Assembly (NCBI GenBank): GCA_022570795.1
Contig: JAKUDP010000004.1
Span: 1,240,001-1,304,000, forward strand
Direction: 5' to 3'
Length of the DNA: 64,000 bases
DNA from: Sphaerulina vaccinii
Taxonomy: Eukaryota > Ascomycota > Dothideomycetes > Mycosphaerellales > Mycosphaerellaceae
In this document: positions 35,391-46,869 of the stretch, piece by piece
Numbering within the stretch: the stretch's first letter is position 1
Layout of the letters: every line of letters begins with the position of its first letter
Made by a program: the position numbers and the translations under genes
Notes under the pieces: generated by a model
The model's input: the letters and a program-made list of their open reading frames with translations, nothing else
Database searches by the model: none
Told to the model about the DNA's origin: nothing

Positions 35391-37722
35391 ATGGATTCAA
35401 CGCGCCGGCAAACGATGTCGCAAGAGCCGGGTCTCTTCTCCGTGCGCAGGCAACGAGAGGTAAGACGCACGCAGTAATGCTATGCAGTAGCATGGTCAGA
35501 GAGCTAATGATGATGGAGAGAAACAGTCCCTCGCGCCAGTCTCTCACAATGTCTCCGCTATACCAATGCCCGCCTCTGCCATGAAGCGCTCGAACTCCCA
35601 ATCGCATTACGGCAGTCAGAATGCGCCCGCGACCACGACTCACCACCGCTCGACATCGGGAAGTAGAATGTCCCTCGCGCCTGGCCGACCGTCACAGCCC
35701 ATGTTCCACCGATCTTCCTCTGGCGACAACTTAGCAGGGATGGGCGGATTCAGCACAGTACAGCGACCGAGCAGTCAGAACTTCTTTCAGAGCACAGGCG
35801 GAGGCAGGAAGGGCTTTGCGCCTGTGACTTCCACACCTGCAAATCCAATTCAATTCGAGGCCAGCACACAGCGAAGGAGTTCAGTATATAGCGCGCGACC
35901 TTCAGCTGGCTTTGGTCCTCAAGGCCATCAATCCTTCTTTGCGACCGCGCCACCAGTCAATGGTATCCCGACCGACCCACGACGACTCCGCGATGGCCAG
36001 ACTCGACAAGTTATGGGACAGGAGCTTATGGAGTTCTTGACTCAGCGCAACTTCGAGCAGGAAATGAAGCATGCCTTGACACACAAGACTATGACTTCGC
36101 CAACGCAAAAGGACTTCAATCTGATGTTCCAATTCTTGTACCACCAAATCGACCCTGCATACCGCTTTCAGAAGAACATTGATGCAGAAGTGCCGCCTCT
36201 ATTGAAGCAGTTGAGATATCCGTTTGAGAAGAACATTAGCAAAAGTCAGCTTGCAGCAGTGGGAGGCAACAATTGGAGCACATTCTTGGGATTGCTATAT
36301 TGGATGATGCAGCTTGCGAAGATGATGGAGCAATACAGCATGGGCATGTGGGATGATGCATGTGCGGAGGCTGGTTTTGATGTTTCTGCCGATCGCATCA
36401 CATTTGACTTCTTGTCAAACGCATACAAAGAGTGGCTATCGATCGAAGACGATGATGATGAGGAAGAAGAGGCGAGGCGAAGGATACAGCCGCATATCGA
36501 AGCTATGGCGATCAAGTTCGAGCAAGCGAATGCAGCAAATCTGGAGCAGGTGAAAGAGTTGGAAGCAGAGTCGAAGAGACTGCAAGAACAGATTGATGAG
36601 CTAAGCAAATCTGCTCCACGACTGGCGAAACTGGACGAGACGATCAAGATTCTGGAAGAGGACAAGCAGAAGTTTGAGCAGTACAATGCCAGTATGGACG
36701 CCAAAGTGGACAAGTACTCTCACCGAGCAGAACTACTTCAACAGGAGATTGAAAGATGCGAGCAAGAAATGGCAGAGGCTGAAGCAGAACGGGACGACCT
36801 ACAGCAGAAGGTCGACGATCAAGGACTGTCAGTACAGGATATCGACCGTATGAACACAGAACGTGAAAGACTGGTCAAGGGAGTGGAGACGACACAAATT
36901 CGTCTCGAAGAAGCCAAAGACCGCACAGGCAAGAAGGAGCTTGAAACAGGCTCAAAACTGGACGAACTGGAGAGCGCAGTCCAACACTACAACTCCCTAG
37001 GCTACCAAACAGGCATCCTACCGTCCACAGCTTCCAACGCCAATGGCATAGAATACGAACTACAACTTCGAGTCAACTCCGGACCCGACTTCTCAGCTTC
37101 AACAAACGTAGCAGCTTCAGACTCAGACCGCCTCCTACAGGATTCGAATAACGGATACGCACCTCATCTTCTCCTACCGAATCCAGATCTCAAACAGATC
37201 AAACATGCCCTTCAGCAGCTCAGAAAGTCGATTTCGGAGAGAAGAAACGCCAGCTTAGAAGAAGACATGGCCAAGATCGACATCCTGGACAAGACGCGAG
37301 AGGCTTTGGAAGATAAACACAGCGAGTTAGCCACTCTCACCCATCGCGTCCAATCTGCTTCTTCAGAATTCGACAAACTCCGCGAAATCTCTACTGCACA
37401 GAGTATGGCCAGTGAAGCTCAGATCGAGAGAATGGAGAAAGAGCTCAATAAAGTCCGTCTCGGGCTAGGAGAGAGTGTTCAGATTATGGAACAGAAGGAA
37501 ATGGCAGTCAATTTGGAGTATGAGCAACTATGTTTTCGCAGTGGGGAGCTCAGGGAAGAGCTGCATACGGAGTTGGAGAGGATTTTGAAAACTGTTGTGG
37601 ACTTCAAGATCCATGTGCAGGGGAGTCTGGAGAGTTATGAGGAGTTTGTGGCTGAGGAGGTTGAGAGGGAGTATGAGGAGATGGAAGCTGAAGACAAGGG
37701 GGATGTGGAGATGGAGGAGTAG
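35391..37722 (+). CDS. NDC80: Kinetochore protein Ndc80/Hec1
   Basis: Microtubule-binding subunit of the NDC80 complex at the outer kinetochore. Model: exon 1 35391-35459, intron 35460-35526, exon 2 35527-37722, giving 754 aa. The upstream exon was added because it supplies the conserved fungal N-terminus GLFSVRRQRE joined in frame to SLAPVSHNVSAIPMP. A basic Ser-rich tail runs to about residue 170. The calponin-homology domain follows (from about 174: PRRLRDGQTRQVMGQELMEF, then NWSTFLGLLYWMMQLAKMME), and a long coiled coil interrupted by the loop region extends from about 330 to near the end. A highly acidic C-terminus closes it. Length is usual for fungal Ndc80. Confidence 0.95.
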
Positions 37723-39698
37723 AAGGGAGGGTGGAAAGTATCTCCGCAGATGTGTGAGAGCTGCGGTGCTGGAGTTTGAGACGGACTGGTGGAGTAGCTG
37801 TTGAGGCTTTTAGAGATACTTGCTTGGCATGATAAGACGACAGGATAGGATGGCGTTTGTTTAGAGATACCTCTTTGCTTGGCTTTTTTAAAATTCAGCT
37901 TTTTCTTCTTTTCGATAGGAATATGAACGGTTTCTTCTGAGCAAATGACTTGTTCTTCTCTGCCCAATTGTTCTTGGTCGGGAACCCCACGCCGGAGCTG
38001 CAGCAGCGAGGTTTCTAGAGAAGTGGAAGTCGATCAGTCGTGGGAGTACTTGGAAATGAAGGTTTACACTTGCATGCTTTCCTCCTCGATGCCGATTCAG
38101 CCTGCGGCCTAGCGAATTTTTGATAGACGCGCTGAGCGCTTCGTCTCGTTACAGTGCCCGTACAACCACAGTCAGGGCTTGGTACCGGCCTGGTTGATGA
38201 ATCGGATGCGGAGAATTTTGCTCATCAGCCAAATTGAGAAGAACTCTCAACGCGATCGAGTCTTCACTCTTGACGTATGGCAGGTATGCCGGAAGTTGTA
38301 TATCATTCTTGGTGCCTGAGGAGCTCATGTCTCATAGCTTGGGACACCTGCAAGACTTGGGTTTGCGACCTACTATTTGCCACCTTCTTTCCTCCATTGG
38401 AGGGTAATGATCGTCGGTTCTGGGGACTTGGCAGCACAATGTATATAGTCGCTGGTGTTATTATACAAGGCCGCCCGTATCGAACGCATGATCTGCCGGT
38501 TTCAAGTTGCTCGGAGCGAGTGAGGTAATCATCCTGCTGACAAGGTGCTATAGCGAATGTGCAGTCTCGGAGAAGGCCGCGAGGTTTGTTGTCCAGGCAT
38601 GATTATCATGCACCGCCAGAGAACATAGCACCTCCATCGTGAGGTAGCTGTGTACCGCGACAAGGACCCGTCAGCCACTCTTTGTTCATTTCTTCTGAAT
38701 CCATTCTCCGACCGCAGCAGTCGTTCATCACACAGAATACGAGCCAGATTTGCCGTTAGTGGAAGCAGCGGTGTGATCAGAAAATTCGCCTGTTCCACCT
38801 CGAGGGCGACCATTGATATCGTGACGAAAGTCCACGCTAGTATGCAAGATCGCCAAGCCAGCTCATGCACCCCGCTGTGTCCGCGCTTCTCACGCCGAAA
38901 GAAACGCTGGTGTGTCTGTCTGTCGGGCCTTTATTGTATTCAGTCTGCGCTACATATGCGATGCTCCCGCTGAGTTTCGGTTGGCTGCTTGATCCGCAAG
39001 GTAGAAGAAATCGGGTCTACTGCCTGTAACACGAAGGTTCTCGGTGCTGAAGTTGTGCGAAGTTGCCAGTACTACACTGTCAACTGCACGTTCTGGTCAC
39101 GTTCTGATCGTACTTTACCCGATCAGCTGGTTACACCAACCAGGCCCATGTGGCATTGTGGCCGCAGGAGTGAGCCTTACCCAATGTGCATAATCCAATC
39201 TTACCACTTCGTGTCTAGACTGCCGGCGCTGAAGATCTGTTTGGCGCTTCAGGATCGTTGCATATAGCGATGCCTGTTGCTGCACTGCGTCTGCGCTTCA
39301 TCAGACGCTACACATCCTTGCACGTGGAGCGAAAGTTTGGGGCCTCCTTGTCGGTGTTGCGAAGGCGCAGCAACGTAAATCATCGTTGCGGATGTGCCAG
39401 CACTGCCGTGAGGTGGAGGAGGATTCGAGCTACCCGTTTGGCGGTGCCTAGAGGTTGGCCTGGTCCACGACACACGATGCTATGACGAAGCACATTTGTC
39501 TTGTTAGCTTCCTTGTTGTAAGAAAGTTCAAATACCTCTTCTCGTCCACTTCGTGCGGTATAAGCAGTGATTGCCGAAGTCCATTCGTCTTCAACAAAAC
39601 GCGCGACATCCTTGAGAGCCCCGCTTATTTATCGGCTACAGTAGTAACGACACTCACGTCCAGGACGCTCACGATGTCCAACGACCGCGCTCACACTG
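37723..39698. other. 2-kb intergenic region
   Basis: Between NDC80 and a zinc-finger gene, both rightward. It contains only short open frames on both strands with no recognisable motif. The last 200 bp upstream of 39699 belong to the promoter and 5' leader of the zinc-finger gene. No repeat or RNA gene was recognised. Confidence 0.45.
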
Positions 39699-41352
39699 AT
39701 GTTCGTCCACTGGCAGTCAGCACTTTACGCTGTGCTCTGGCAATCACACGCACAGCTCCAAGCTTCCTCGGACATATCTTTACGCTCGGCATACACACCG
39801 GATGCCAGCCAACACTCTCCTGGCTTGGGCTCAGCTTACTCCTTCATACCTTACCAGTATGGCGACTTGTGCATAGCATCCGCAAGACAGGTACTGCGGA
39901 TCTGTGGCTAGCTCTGTCGGATTGTCCACTTCTGCTATGTCAACTGGCGGCGGACTCCAAACAGTATGCAGCTCTGCTCATGCACCCTTGGTGGCCGGGA
40001 TCTCTTGGCAATGCGGCGCCGTTGGACGCGCCAAGCGACCACCCTACAGGTGGACAAGGCCCGACTTACACCGGTGGAGGAAGAGATGGAGCGAGATTCC
40101 TGCAAGACACCAATGCAAACGCAGCCACCAACTCTGGTCGACCGAATGGTAAAGGCAAAGCCCGTCGTGAAGATCACGATGTGGCGGAGGCTGCTGATGA
40201 TCCTGGAACAAATGATGCAGAGCAGAGTGGCAGGTTTCAATGCATATGGCATCACGTCGAAGGCCATGTCCACGACGATGTCTGTGCAAGGTCAGTGGAG
40301 TTCGTGTCGATGCTCAGGTAAGTAGAATGCGGCCTAAGATGAATGCGCAGACTGATCAGTACTGACCAACTCATAGACGGCATCATCAGAAGCACGGATT
40401 CTTCTACTGCCCGGTCTGTCACAAAGTCTTTGATAGACTACAAGATCGAGACGACCATGGCCGTTGTGCACGCTTCAAGTGTGTCACTCGAGGCTGTCCC
40501 AATCGAGGAAAATATGCCGCCCGCACGCAATCTGTATGTAGCCACACCCGAGATCAGAACGATCAAGACGACCTTTATGTCGAGCTCTGCCGCTTAGCGA
40601 AGAGGAATTTCGGCCTGAGATTCAAGCGAAATGCATTCGAGCTTTCATACTTGATTGATCTTGGCGACGATCAAGATGAAGTGCCTGCCACACCAGATGA
40701 AGATGCTATGTCGGTTGACGATCTGCCACTTTTCGGACACGGTGCACAGAACGCGGCTCAAAGGCCCCGCTCGGTTAGCACCTCGATCTTGCCCCATCTG
40801 CAGACCTCTCAGCAGCTTGCCACATTGTCACAGCTGAAGACGCATGTGACAAGTATTGGGAAATTGCTGCAAAGATTGGAAGATAAAGGTACCAGCATGA
40901 CAGATACCGAGACATATGCGATGACGGCAGCCATGACAGCCATTGACCAGTGCCATGAGCAGCTGCTGAAAAGATGGATGCAGACCACCAGTCGGGGCTC
41001 CGAAGACACTCTGGCCGAGATCTCCGTTCTCATGCGGGCGCAAAGTAGTGGCGCCGAAGCTTCTTCCGCTTCACAGTCTGGAAGGAAACGCCCTAGGTCC
41101 TCGAACTCAGGCTACCTCAGTCCCTCCAACGCCCACGTACAGGAGCCTCGAGAAGCAGGAGACATTCTGCCTGGCATAGGCATGCGGTGGCCAGGAGACA
41201 TCCGACATGCCCCTCTACCAGAAGCATGTCTGAGGCAGGCCGGTGTCCCTCATGCTCACGATATGCCCGTCGTCCTGTATCCAGCAGATGAACTTGAGAT
41301 CGAACCGGACTGGCTTCGAGACATAGTCGACTATGACAATGGCGACGCGTGA
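39699..41352 (+). CDS. Fungal zinc-finger protein with long-loop C2H2-like fingers
   Basis: Uncharacterised, probably nuclear. Model: exons 39699-39890, 39965-40317 and 40377-41352, giving 506 aa. The first junction joins ASARQ to YAALLMHPWW in phase; the second joins VSML to RRHHQKH. The finger region (about 160-225) has FQCIWHH, a Cys, then RRHHQKHGFFYCPVCHKVFD and a D-x-x-D-D-H followed by C-x-x-x-G-C. This is a pattern of widely spaced Cys/His pairs seen in some fungal proteins. The rest is low complexity with an acidic patch after the fingers (DDQDEVPATPDEDAMSVDD) and a Ser-rich part. The start is uncertain, since a frame-shifted ATG lies at 39674. A second gene with the same finger type lies at 44575-46869. 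Confidence 0.65.
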
Positions 41353-42807
41353 GGTGGAGAAGTGGAGGCTGTGGCTCTTGCGAGGAGCACTGGTCAGGTC
41401 TGAGCGCATGCTGTTATTACACGACATTGTCTGCGCCTGTGTTGTATAGTCATTTGCAAACTCATTGTCTCGTAGAGGATCGCGTCCTTGTGGCGTTTAT
41501 CAGACTTCCGAGCATACACCAGGCCCGGTTGCACACACCCACCATAGCGAGACAAGGCTGAAGATGCCAAGAATCCTCAGCCTGATTGTATGCAACTACA
41601 TATCTCCGTCACCATCGTCTCTGATCTCTTTCAATATGTGATTTTTGTCGTCGGCAAGCATCGCCCGACCCTCGTGCTGTAGTCTGGCGTCTTCTCGATG
41701 GTCGTGTGGTCTCCAGGTTCGATCTGTTCGTCCATCGTCCGAAAGTATGCCCACGCTGACTGAGCAGCATAGTCCTTAGAGAAAGACAACGCGAAAAGAA
41801 AGAGAGCAAGAAGTGCAGTCTCTGCGACGTGATGTTGTTTCACCCGGTCCCTTGGACCACCACGCCGGCGCCCGCTCGGGCGGAGCGTTGGCCCGCGGAA
41901 AACAGATCCTTGCTCATCAAACTTTCCTCTCCCACGACACCACAAGGACCTCGTCCGACGGACTCCTCAAGTCCAAACGTGTCCAAAGGTGGTGACGATG
42001 AGGTGAGGTTCGATCCTTCAGGCTGCACCGCGATACGAAGGAGGATCGATGACCTCTTGACTAATCATCGGCCGCTGCGCCAGGCACTGGCTCTACAGTA
42101 GCCACGTCGCCTTTATGCGAACCACTCACGCCACGCTGGCACGCATGCGGTGGCACTAATGGTACTTATAGCTCTGATGGACAGTATAAGATCCCAAAAT
42201 CTGGGAGCTTCTGGCGATAATGCTATGTCAAGACTTCCTACAGGCCCCCAGCAGCATATGATAGCCGTGGGCCGCCGCCAAGCCGAGCTACGCCTCGTGC
42301 ATGATGCCAATGCACAGATATAGGCGATGCCATGGAGTCAGGAGGCTCTGGATATGAGAGCTCTCCCATAAAAAATCCGCAGGTGAGTGCTAGCCTTCGC
42401 TGCCGGACGAGCGATACCTGATTGACACTATCGTGGACACGGTGTGAAATCGAGAAGTCTGACATAATCCCCTATATCCTGCCGCCATTGAGCCCATTCC
42501 GTAGCCAAGGAGGCCACTGCTATATCACTAATTGTGCAGACGTGATCCGTTCTAGTGCTTACTGGAGAAATATCGCACATAGCTTACGAACACGACGGCT
42601 GTATATCGCAAGGCGAATAGCCTTTACTTCGTCTATGTTTCGTACATTGAAACAATCACTAGGTCCGAGAATCCACTCTGGCACGCACTCTCTGGACAGC
42701 ACATATATGACGAATGTCTATCGAAGCGCTCAGCATCAGCTTCAACAAGATCTACAGGACACTAGCACCGATCAATAACCAACATCTCTCACATACCAAC
42801 AGCCACC
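41353..42807. other. 1.45-kb intergenic region upstream of a candidate effector
   Basis: No convincing gene in either strand. The right end carries the promoter of the small secreted protein at 42808. Somewhat AT-richer around 42360-42720. Confidence 0.45.
42703..42710 (+). promoter_or_regulatory. Possible TATA box of the candidate effector gene
   Basis: ATATATGA lies about 100 bp before the start codon at 42808, a normal TATA-to-ATG distance for a short-leader fungal gene. The position fits but the match is weak evidence by itself. Confidence 0.35.
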
Positions 42808-43122
42808 ATGCTATCACTCATCACATCCATCCTACTCATCACCACTGGTGTACACGCAAGCTGCGGTTCTCTAGGCCCTGCTGGACGCACCGTCACATGG
42901 CACGCCAATACTGATAGATCCTACACTGGCGGTAAAGTGGGCTTCTGTGGCTGCTTGAATAGTCTCGTCAACCTCGAAAGCTGCAAACTGGAATACGCCT
43001 TTCCTGATGGCAAGTCTGCGTGGGGAAGAATGACATATTGCACACAAGGCAAGACTCAGCTGGAATCTGGGAGATCGATCTGCTTGGGTCTATCGGGAAG
43101 CGGCTACGTTATGACGGCTTAG
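42808..43122 (+). CDS. Small secreted cysteine-rich protein (candidate effector)
   Basis: 104 aa, single exon, with a strong start context (GCCACCATG). Signal peptide MLSLITSILLITTGVHA is followed directly by SCGSLG. The mature part of about 87 residues holds six cysteines, including C-G-C, an even number compatible with three disulphides. No family recognised; size, secretion signal and cysteine content match the fungal effector or antimicrobial profile (inference). It converges on another small secreted protein gene 355 bp downstream. Confidence 0.75.
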   Translation: MLSLITSILLITTGVHASCGSLGPAGRTVTWHANTDRSYTGGKVGFCGCLNSLVNLESCKLEYAFPDGKSAWGRMTYCTQGKTQLESGRSICLGLSGSGYVMTA

Positions 43123-43477
43123 ACGGCGTTGGTGGAGTGAGGATGCGAAAGCAGCTCTTGAGATCTGTTGAGAGCTTGTTAGGCATGGTCCTCGTTGCCT
43201 GCAAGCTTGAGCTGTAGCTTGGTAGTTGACCTTGGCACGTTCGTCGAATGGAGCGGGAAATGCTGGCTGGCTACAGCTGACATGGACGCACTTCCAAGAA
43301 TAGTGATTGTCATTCGGGCATTGCAGTCATCGTAGCTATATCACGCTCATTCATACAACGGTAGAACAGCAGCACAGACATCATCTCAAAACTTCTTCAA
43401 CACTAACACAAAACCAAGCGAGTGACCAATATTCTCCATTTCCGGCTTTCATCTCCCGCATTACACTCATTCATGGT
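43123..43477. other. Intergenic region between two convergent secreted-protein genes
   Basis: 355 bp shared 3' flank. Nothing else recognised. Confidence 0.5.
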
Positions 43478-43824
43478 CTAACAGTCATAGCTGTAAGAGT
43501 TGAGAGATCCAGCAACACACTGACCAAGTCCAGCAGCAGTAGGGTTGTCGCTGCAGTTGGAGTCAGTGTACACAGTGACTGTTCATACTATCAGCAGTGA
43601 GACATTCAGACAGGTACCAGTTGATGCGTACAGCTGCATCCATCATCAATCTGGGTAGCCTTGGCGCTGTTTATGCCGCCCAATTGACGACATTCAAGTC
43701 CTTCTGGACCTGGTGATTGGGTACTGCCATCGCCAGTGCAGTCACCTTGGCCAGTGAAGAAGATCGTTCCTGCAGTTGCAAGGGTGGCAAAGAGAGCCGT
43801 GGTCATGACGAGGAAGCCCTTCAT
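43478..43824 (-). CDS. Small secreted cysteine-rich protein (candidate effector)
   Basis: Model: exon 1 43824-43632, intron 43631-43579, exon 2 43578-43478, giving 97 aa. Signal peptide MKGFLVMTTALFATLATA precedes GTIFFTGQGDC. The intron (donor GTACGC, acceptor ACAG) joins DDGCS to FTVYTDSNC and adds a cysteine-containing C-terminus ending YSYDC. Reading straight through would end 33 nt later without these cysteines. The mature protein has six cysteines. An upstream in-frame ATG at 43881 would add 19 residues in front of the signal peptide and is less likely. No named family. Confidence 0.75.
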
Positions 43825-44574
43825 GATTGATCGGGAGCTGGGGGTGTTGATGGAATGCAGTGAGCGTGTTCTGAGGTCCAAGGTATGGTGATCGATTTGT
43901 GATGTGCAGGTAGATGATGATAGCTCTTAGACGAGAGGGAGGTGGTGTCTTATGGTGTGTTCTCACGGGCTTGAGACACCCAGGCGTCCATTGCTTCTGG
44001 CGGCCTCAAAGCAACCGGTGAGGTTTATTAATGGGGTGCGACACGATGCTGTTTCATCTGGGTTGCCTATTGCTTGGGCATCGTACAAGCACATTGCTAC
44101 ATCAGCCACTTGTGGCCAAGCATTGGCAGAAGTCAGGCTTCTACCTATAGTTCCTTCAAATGGTAATATGCCTATCAGCAGTGAAGCCAGCATCGAGTCA
44201 GGCCAGCATCGAGTCAGACTTGGCAATGCTCAGGCTTTGTCAGGTGCGACAGTGATGTTGGTAGTCAAGCGCAATGTACATGATAGTACTCGATGATTAC
44301 AATACTCGGCATGGGACAGAGTTCAGCTCGCACAGGTGGTCAGGCCTTCACGGGCGGTGTATACGGCACTGATGATTCTATGCGACTTGACTGTGTGGTG
44401 TAACGCCAGAGCTGAAGCCGTGCCTGCTAGCACTTCGGTGATCCAGCTGCACTCGGAGCGACCGAAGAAGATTCATGGCGAGACTGTAGGCATGTCGAAA
44501 GCCGCGACGCTGAGATCATACCAAACAGTTGCATGTCGAGCGAGGTCCTGGCATGGAAAGGCATTGCTTCCTCT
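43825..44574. other. Intergenic region, promoter of the leftward secreted protein
   Basis: About 0.75 kb between two leftward genes. It contains a small perfect tandem duplication of about 15 bp (CAGCATCGAGTCAGG, near 44190-44219). No gene recognised. Confidence 0.45.
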
Positions 44575-46869
44575 TCAGTCTTGCTCTTCCAATGCTGAGT
44601 AATATGGCAGACCATCGAAGGAGTCTTTGCCTGGACTGCTGCCAGACACATATCCAGTATCAACCCTACCAGTGCCTGAGCCCGATCCCGAACCTTGCGA
44701 GTAGGAGTACGTAGAGCCACCAGCGAATGACTCCTGCAACGGAATTTGCAAGTTGCTCTGGCTGAAGTGACGTAGCATTTCTTGATCGTGCGATAGTGGC
44801 GCGTGGTATGCAACTTGCTGCTCTACATTCGGATAGTCGGAAAGAAGGTTGCTAGAGCTAGGATTGCTGATCGTGAGCGACGGGACAGGGCTATGTCCTG
44901 CATGACGCGTAGCATGTGGTATCGGGATAGATGCGCTGCCGCGGCGGACACTCGATGCACTTTGGGACTTGTTGAGACTGGCAAGATCACTGAGTGCCCA
45001 TGCAGATGGTGTCTCCTCAGTCAAAGTGACGCCCAAGGCATTGAATGTAAGCCGCCGCACTGTGAACCATCGCGTTGGTAGCCTGCAATCTGGAATCTCG
45101 ATGAGTCGTCGATACTCTTCGATTGCGGTTCTCAAGGTTCTGTTCCTCAGGGCGAGTCGTGCAACATCGTCGCCACTGGTCTCATCGTTCTCCTGTCTGA
45201 TAGTAGATGGATGCATAACAACGTCGTACCAGCCTGATAGCGCAGGGTCGAGAACGCTGTCACCACCAATGACAGCTCGCAACATACTCAGAGCCAGGTC
45301 TTGCAGCTGCTGTCCAACGTCGGCGAGCAGTCGTAGGGTAGATCTGCCAGGCGATGAAGGCGAACTCGGAAATAGAGGCGAAGCTGCGGGCAGCCTCAAG
45401 TCTTGCACAAATCTGGAGGGCGATGAAGGTGATAAAGCTGGCTGCTCCTCGGTTCGTGAAGTTGATCGACTTCGCGCTACGTGACTGCGATGGCTGTCAC
45501 CACGGCTCATTGGTGCAGAGTGCAGAGATGCCGTCGGCGATCTGATCGTCTGTGGTCGACTACCCATGTTTGGTGTGCTCGGCGTGACATCCCCTGTCTC
45601 AGGTATTTCTGCACTTATATCGAGATCGTGCGCAAGGCGGTATAGCTTCCGCCACTTCGCACGTTGAGACGGTCTGGTTGCGTGCCGAGCACATTCGCTG
45701 CCTGGTACTGGTTCGAATCCATAGTGCGGACAATCTTCATCAATGCAGACCTGAGCCCGACAGCATTGGATGTGTCGATCGGCGTCTTCGGGTGAATTAA
45801 AGCCTTTGGCATAGCACTTCTGGCAATAGATGAAAGGACCACCCACATGTGCCTGGGCGCTATGGTGAACGCTTTTCAATAAGTCAGCAATGTTGGACAA
45901 GGTTGGCTTAGCTTCCTTGGCTTACCGCACTTGGGAGACAAACGAGTGTCTGGTCTTGCAGGTCTCAGTATCATCTACGCCAGCACCCCATTTATGGAGT
46001 ACGCAAGGAAATCGAGCTTGCGATGAGGTTTGACCTGGCTTGTCCACTAGTCTACCATTCCCGGCCGACGGATCCCAGCCTTGGGGCCACTTATTTGGTT
46101 GCGGTTGTTCTTGCTTTCGCTGATGATTGCTGGGGTTGGTTCCGTATTGATGAGAAGTTCCCGATGTCTGGTGGAAACCGTAGTGTCCGCCAGGACTGTT
46201 CCAGTCAGGGGTACTCGTAATGCCAGCCGGCGCTCCTTGGGAGTGAGCCGTATCAGTGCCCTGAAGTTTGTCAACCACTGTGAGTTGTGACAAAGCAGCC
46301 ATAGTGCTGTTCCATAACATATGGCACACATCCTGATGCTCTCGACACGTATCTCTAGCATCATCCTTGGCTGCATCACGTCGTAAGCTCTTGACCGCGG
46401 TACGGCATGCTGGACTTGGTTCGTACTGATCGTTGCAGGGCGTAGCAAGGTCTGCTGAAGTGTCGGAGTCGTCGTCATCTGTGATCAAAGACTCTAGACT
46501 CTGCTCGAGGCTGGCGTCGCAGTCGGGTGACTGTGACCTTGTTGAAGTTTCGCTTGTACCAGCCACGCTGTCTTTGCGTGGTTCATGTATGCTCCAATCG
46601 TATATGTCCTGTCTGCTAGCGCCTGTTGATTGCAACGGCAGTTCTGCTTGCTCAATGTCTCCATCACTCTTTATACGCATCTTGTGAACACCATTTGGTC
46701 GAGGGATCCATTCTACGCTTTCGGTCGTGGTTTTGGTCGAAGCGCATGTGTGATCGGGCGACGTTTGTCTGTTCGTACTTCGTAACACAAGTCAGCTGTC
46801 GAGTGTCACTTCGAGCCAAAGTGAAACTTACATGCTACAGCTGCGACCCTTGAAGTCGATAGAGGCCAT
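44575..46869 (-). CDS. Fungal zinc-finger protein with long-loop C2H2-like fingers
   Basis: Uncharacterised, probably nuclear. Model: exon 1 46869-46832 (38 nt, MASIDFKGRSCS), intron 46831-46778, exon 2 46777-45926, intron 45925-45860, exon 3 45859-44575, giving 724 aa. An alternative acceptor puts the exon 2 start at 46768, also in phase. The finger spans the second intron: RFPCVLHKWGAG, a Cys, then SFVSQVR|AQAHVGG and FIYCQKCYAKGF, D-x-D-R-H, C-C. This matches the spacing in the gene at 39699-41352. The remainder is Ser/Pro-rich with a short conserved-looking block (about WFTVRRLTFNALGVTLTEE). The acceptor ATAG|CGCCC was chosen over CCCAG|GCACA because only it keeps frame. Confidence 0.7.

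Noticed and set aside
35074..35646. 190-codon minus-strand frame between PEX14 and NDC80
   Set aside because: It overlaps the first exons of both genes on the opposite or same strand, lies in another frame, and has no domain. PEX14 exon 1 and NDC80 exon 1 explain the region.
45705..45730. tRNA-like B-box match (GGTTCGAATCC)
   Set aside because: It lies inside the zinc-finger coding exon on the opposite strand, and no acceptor stem or A box fits around it.
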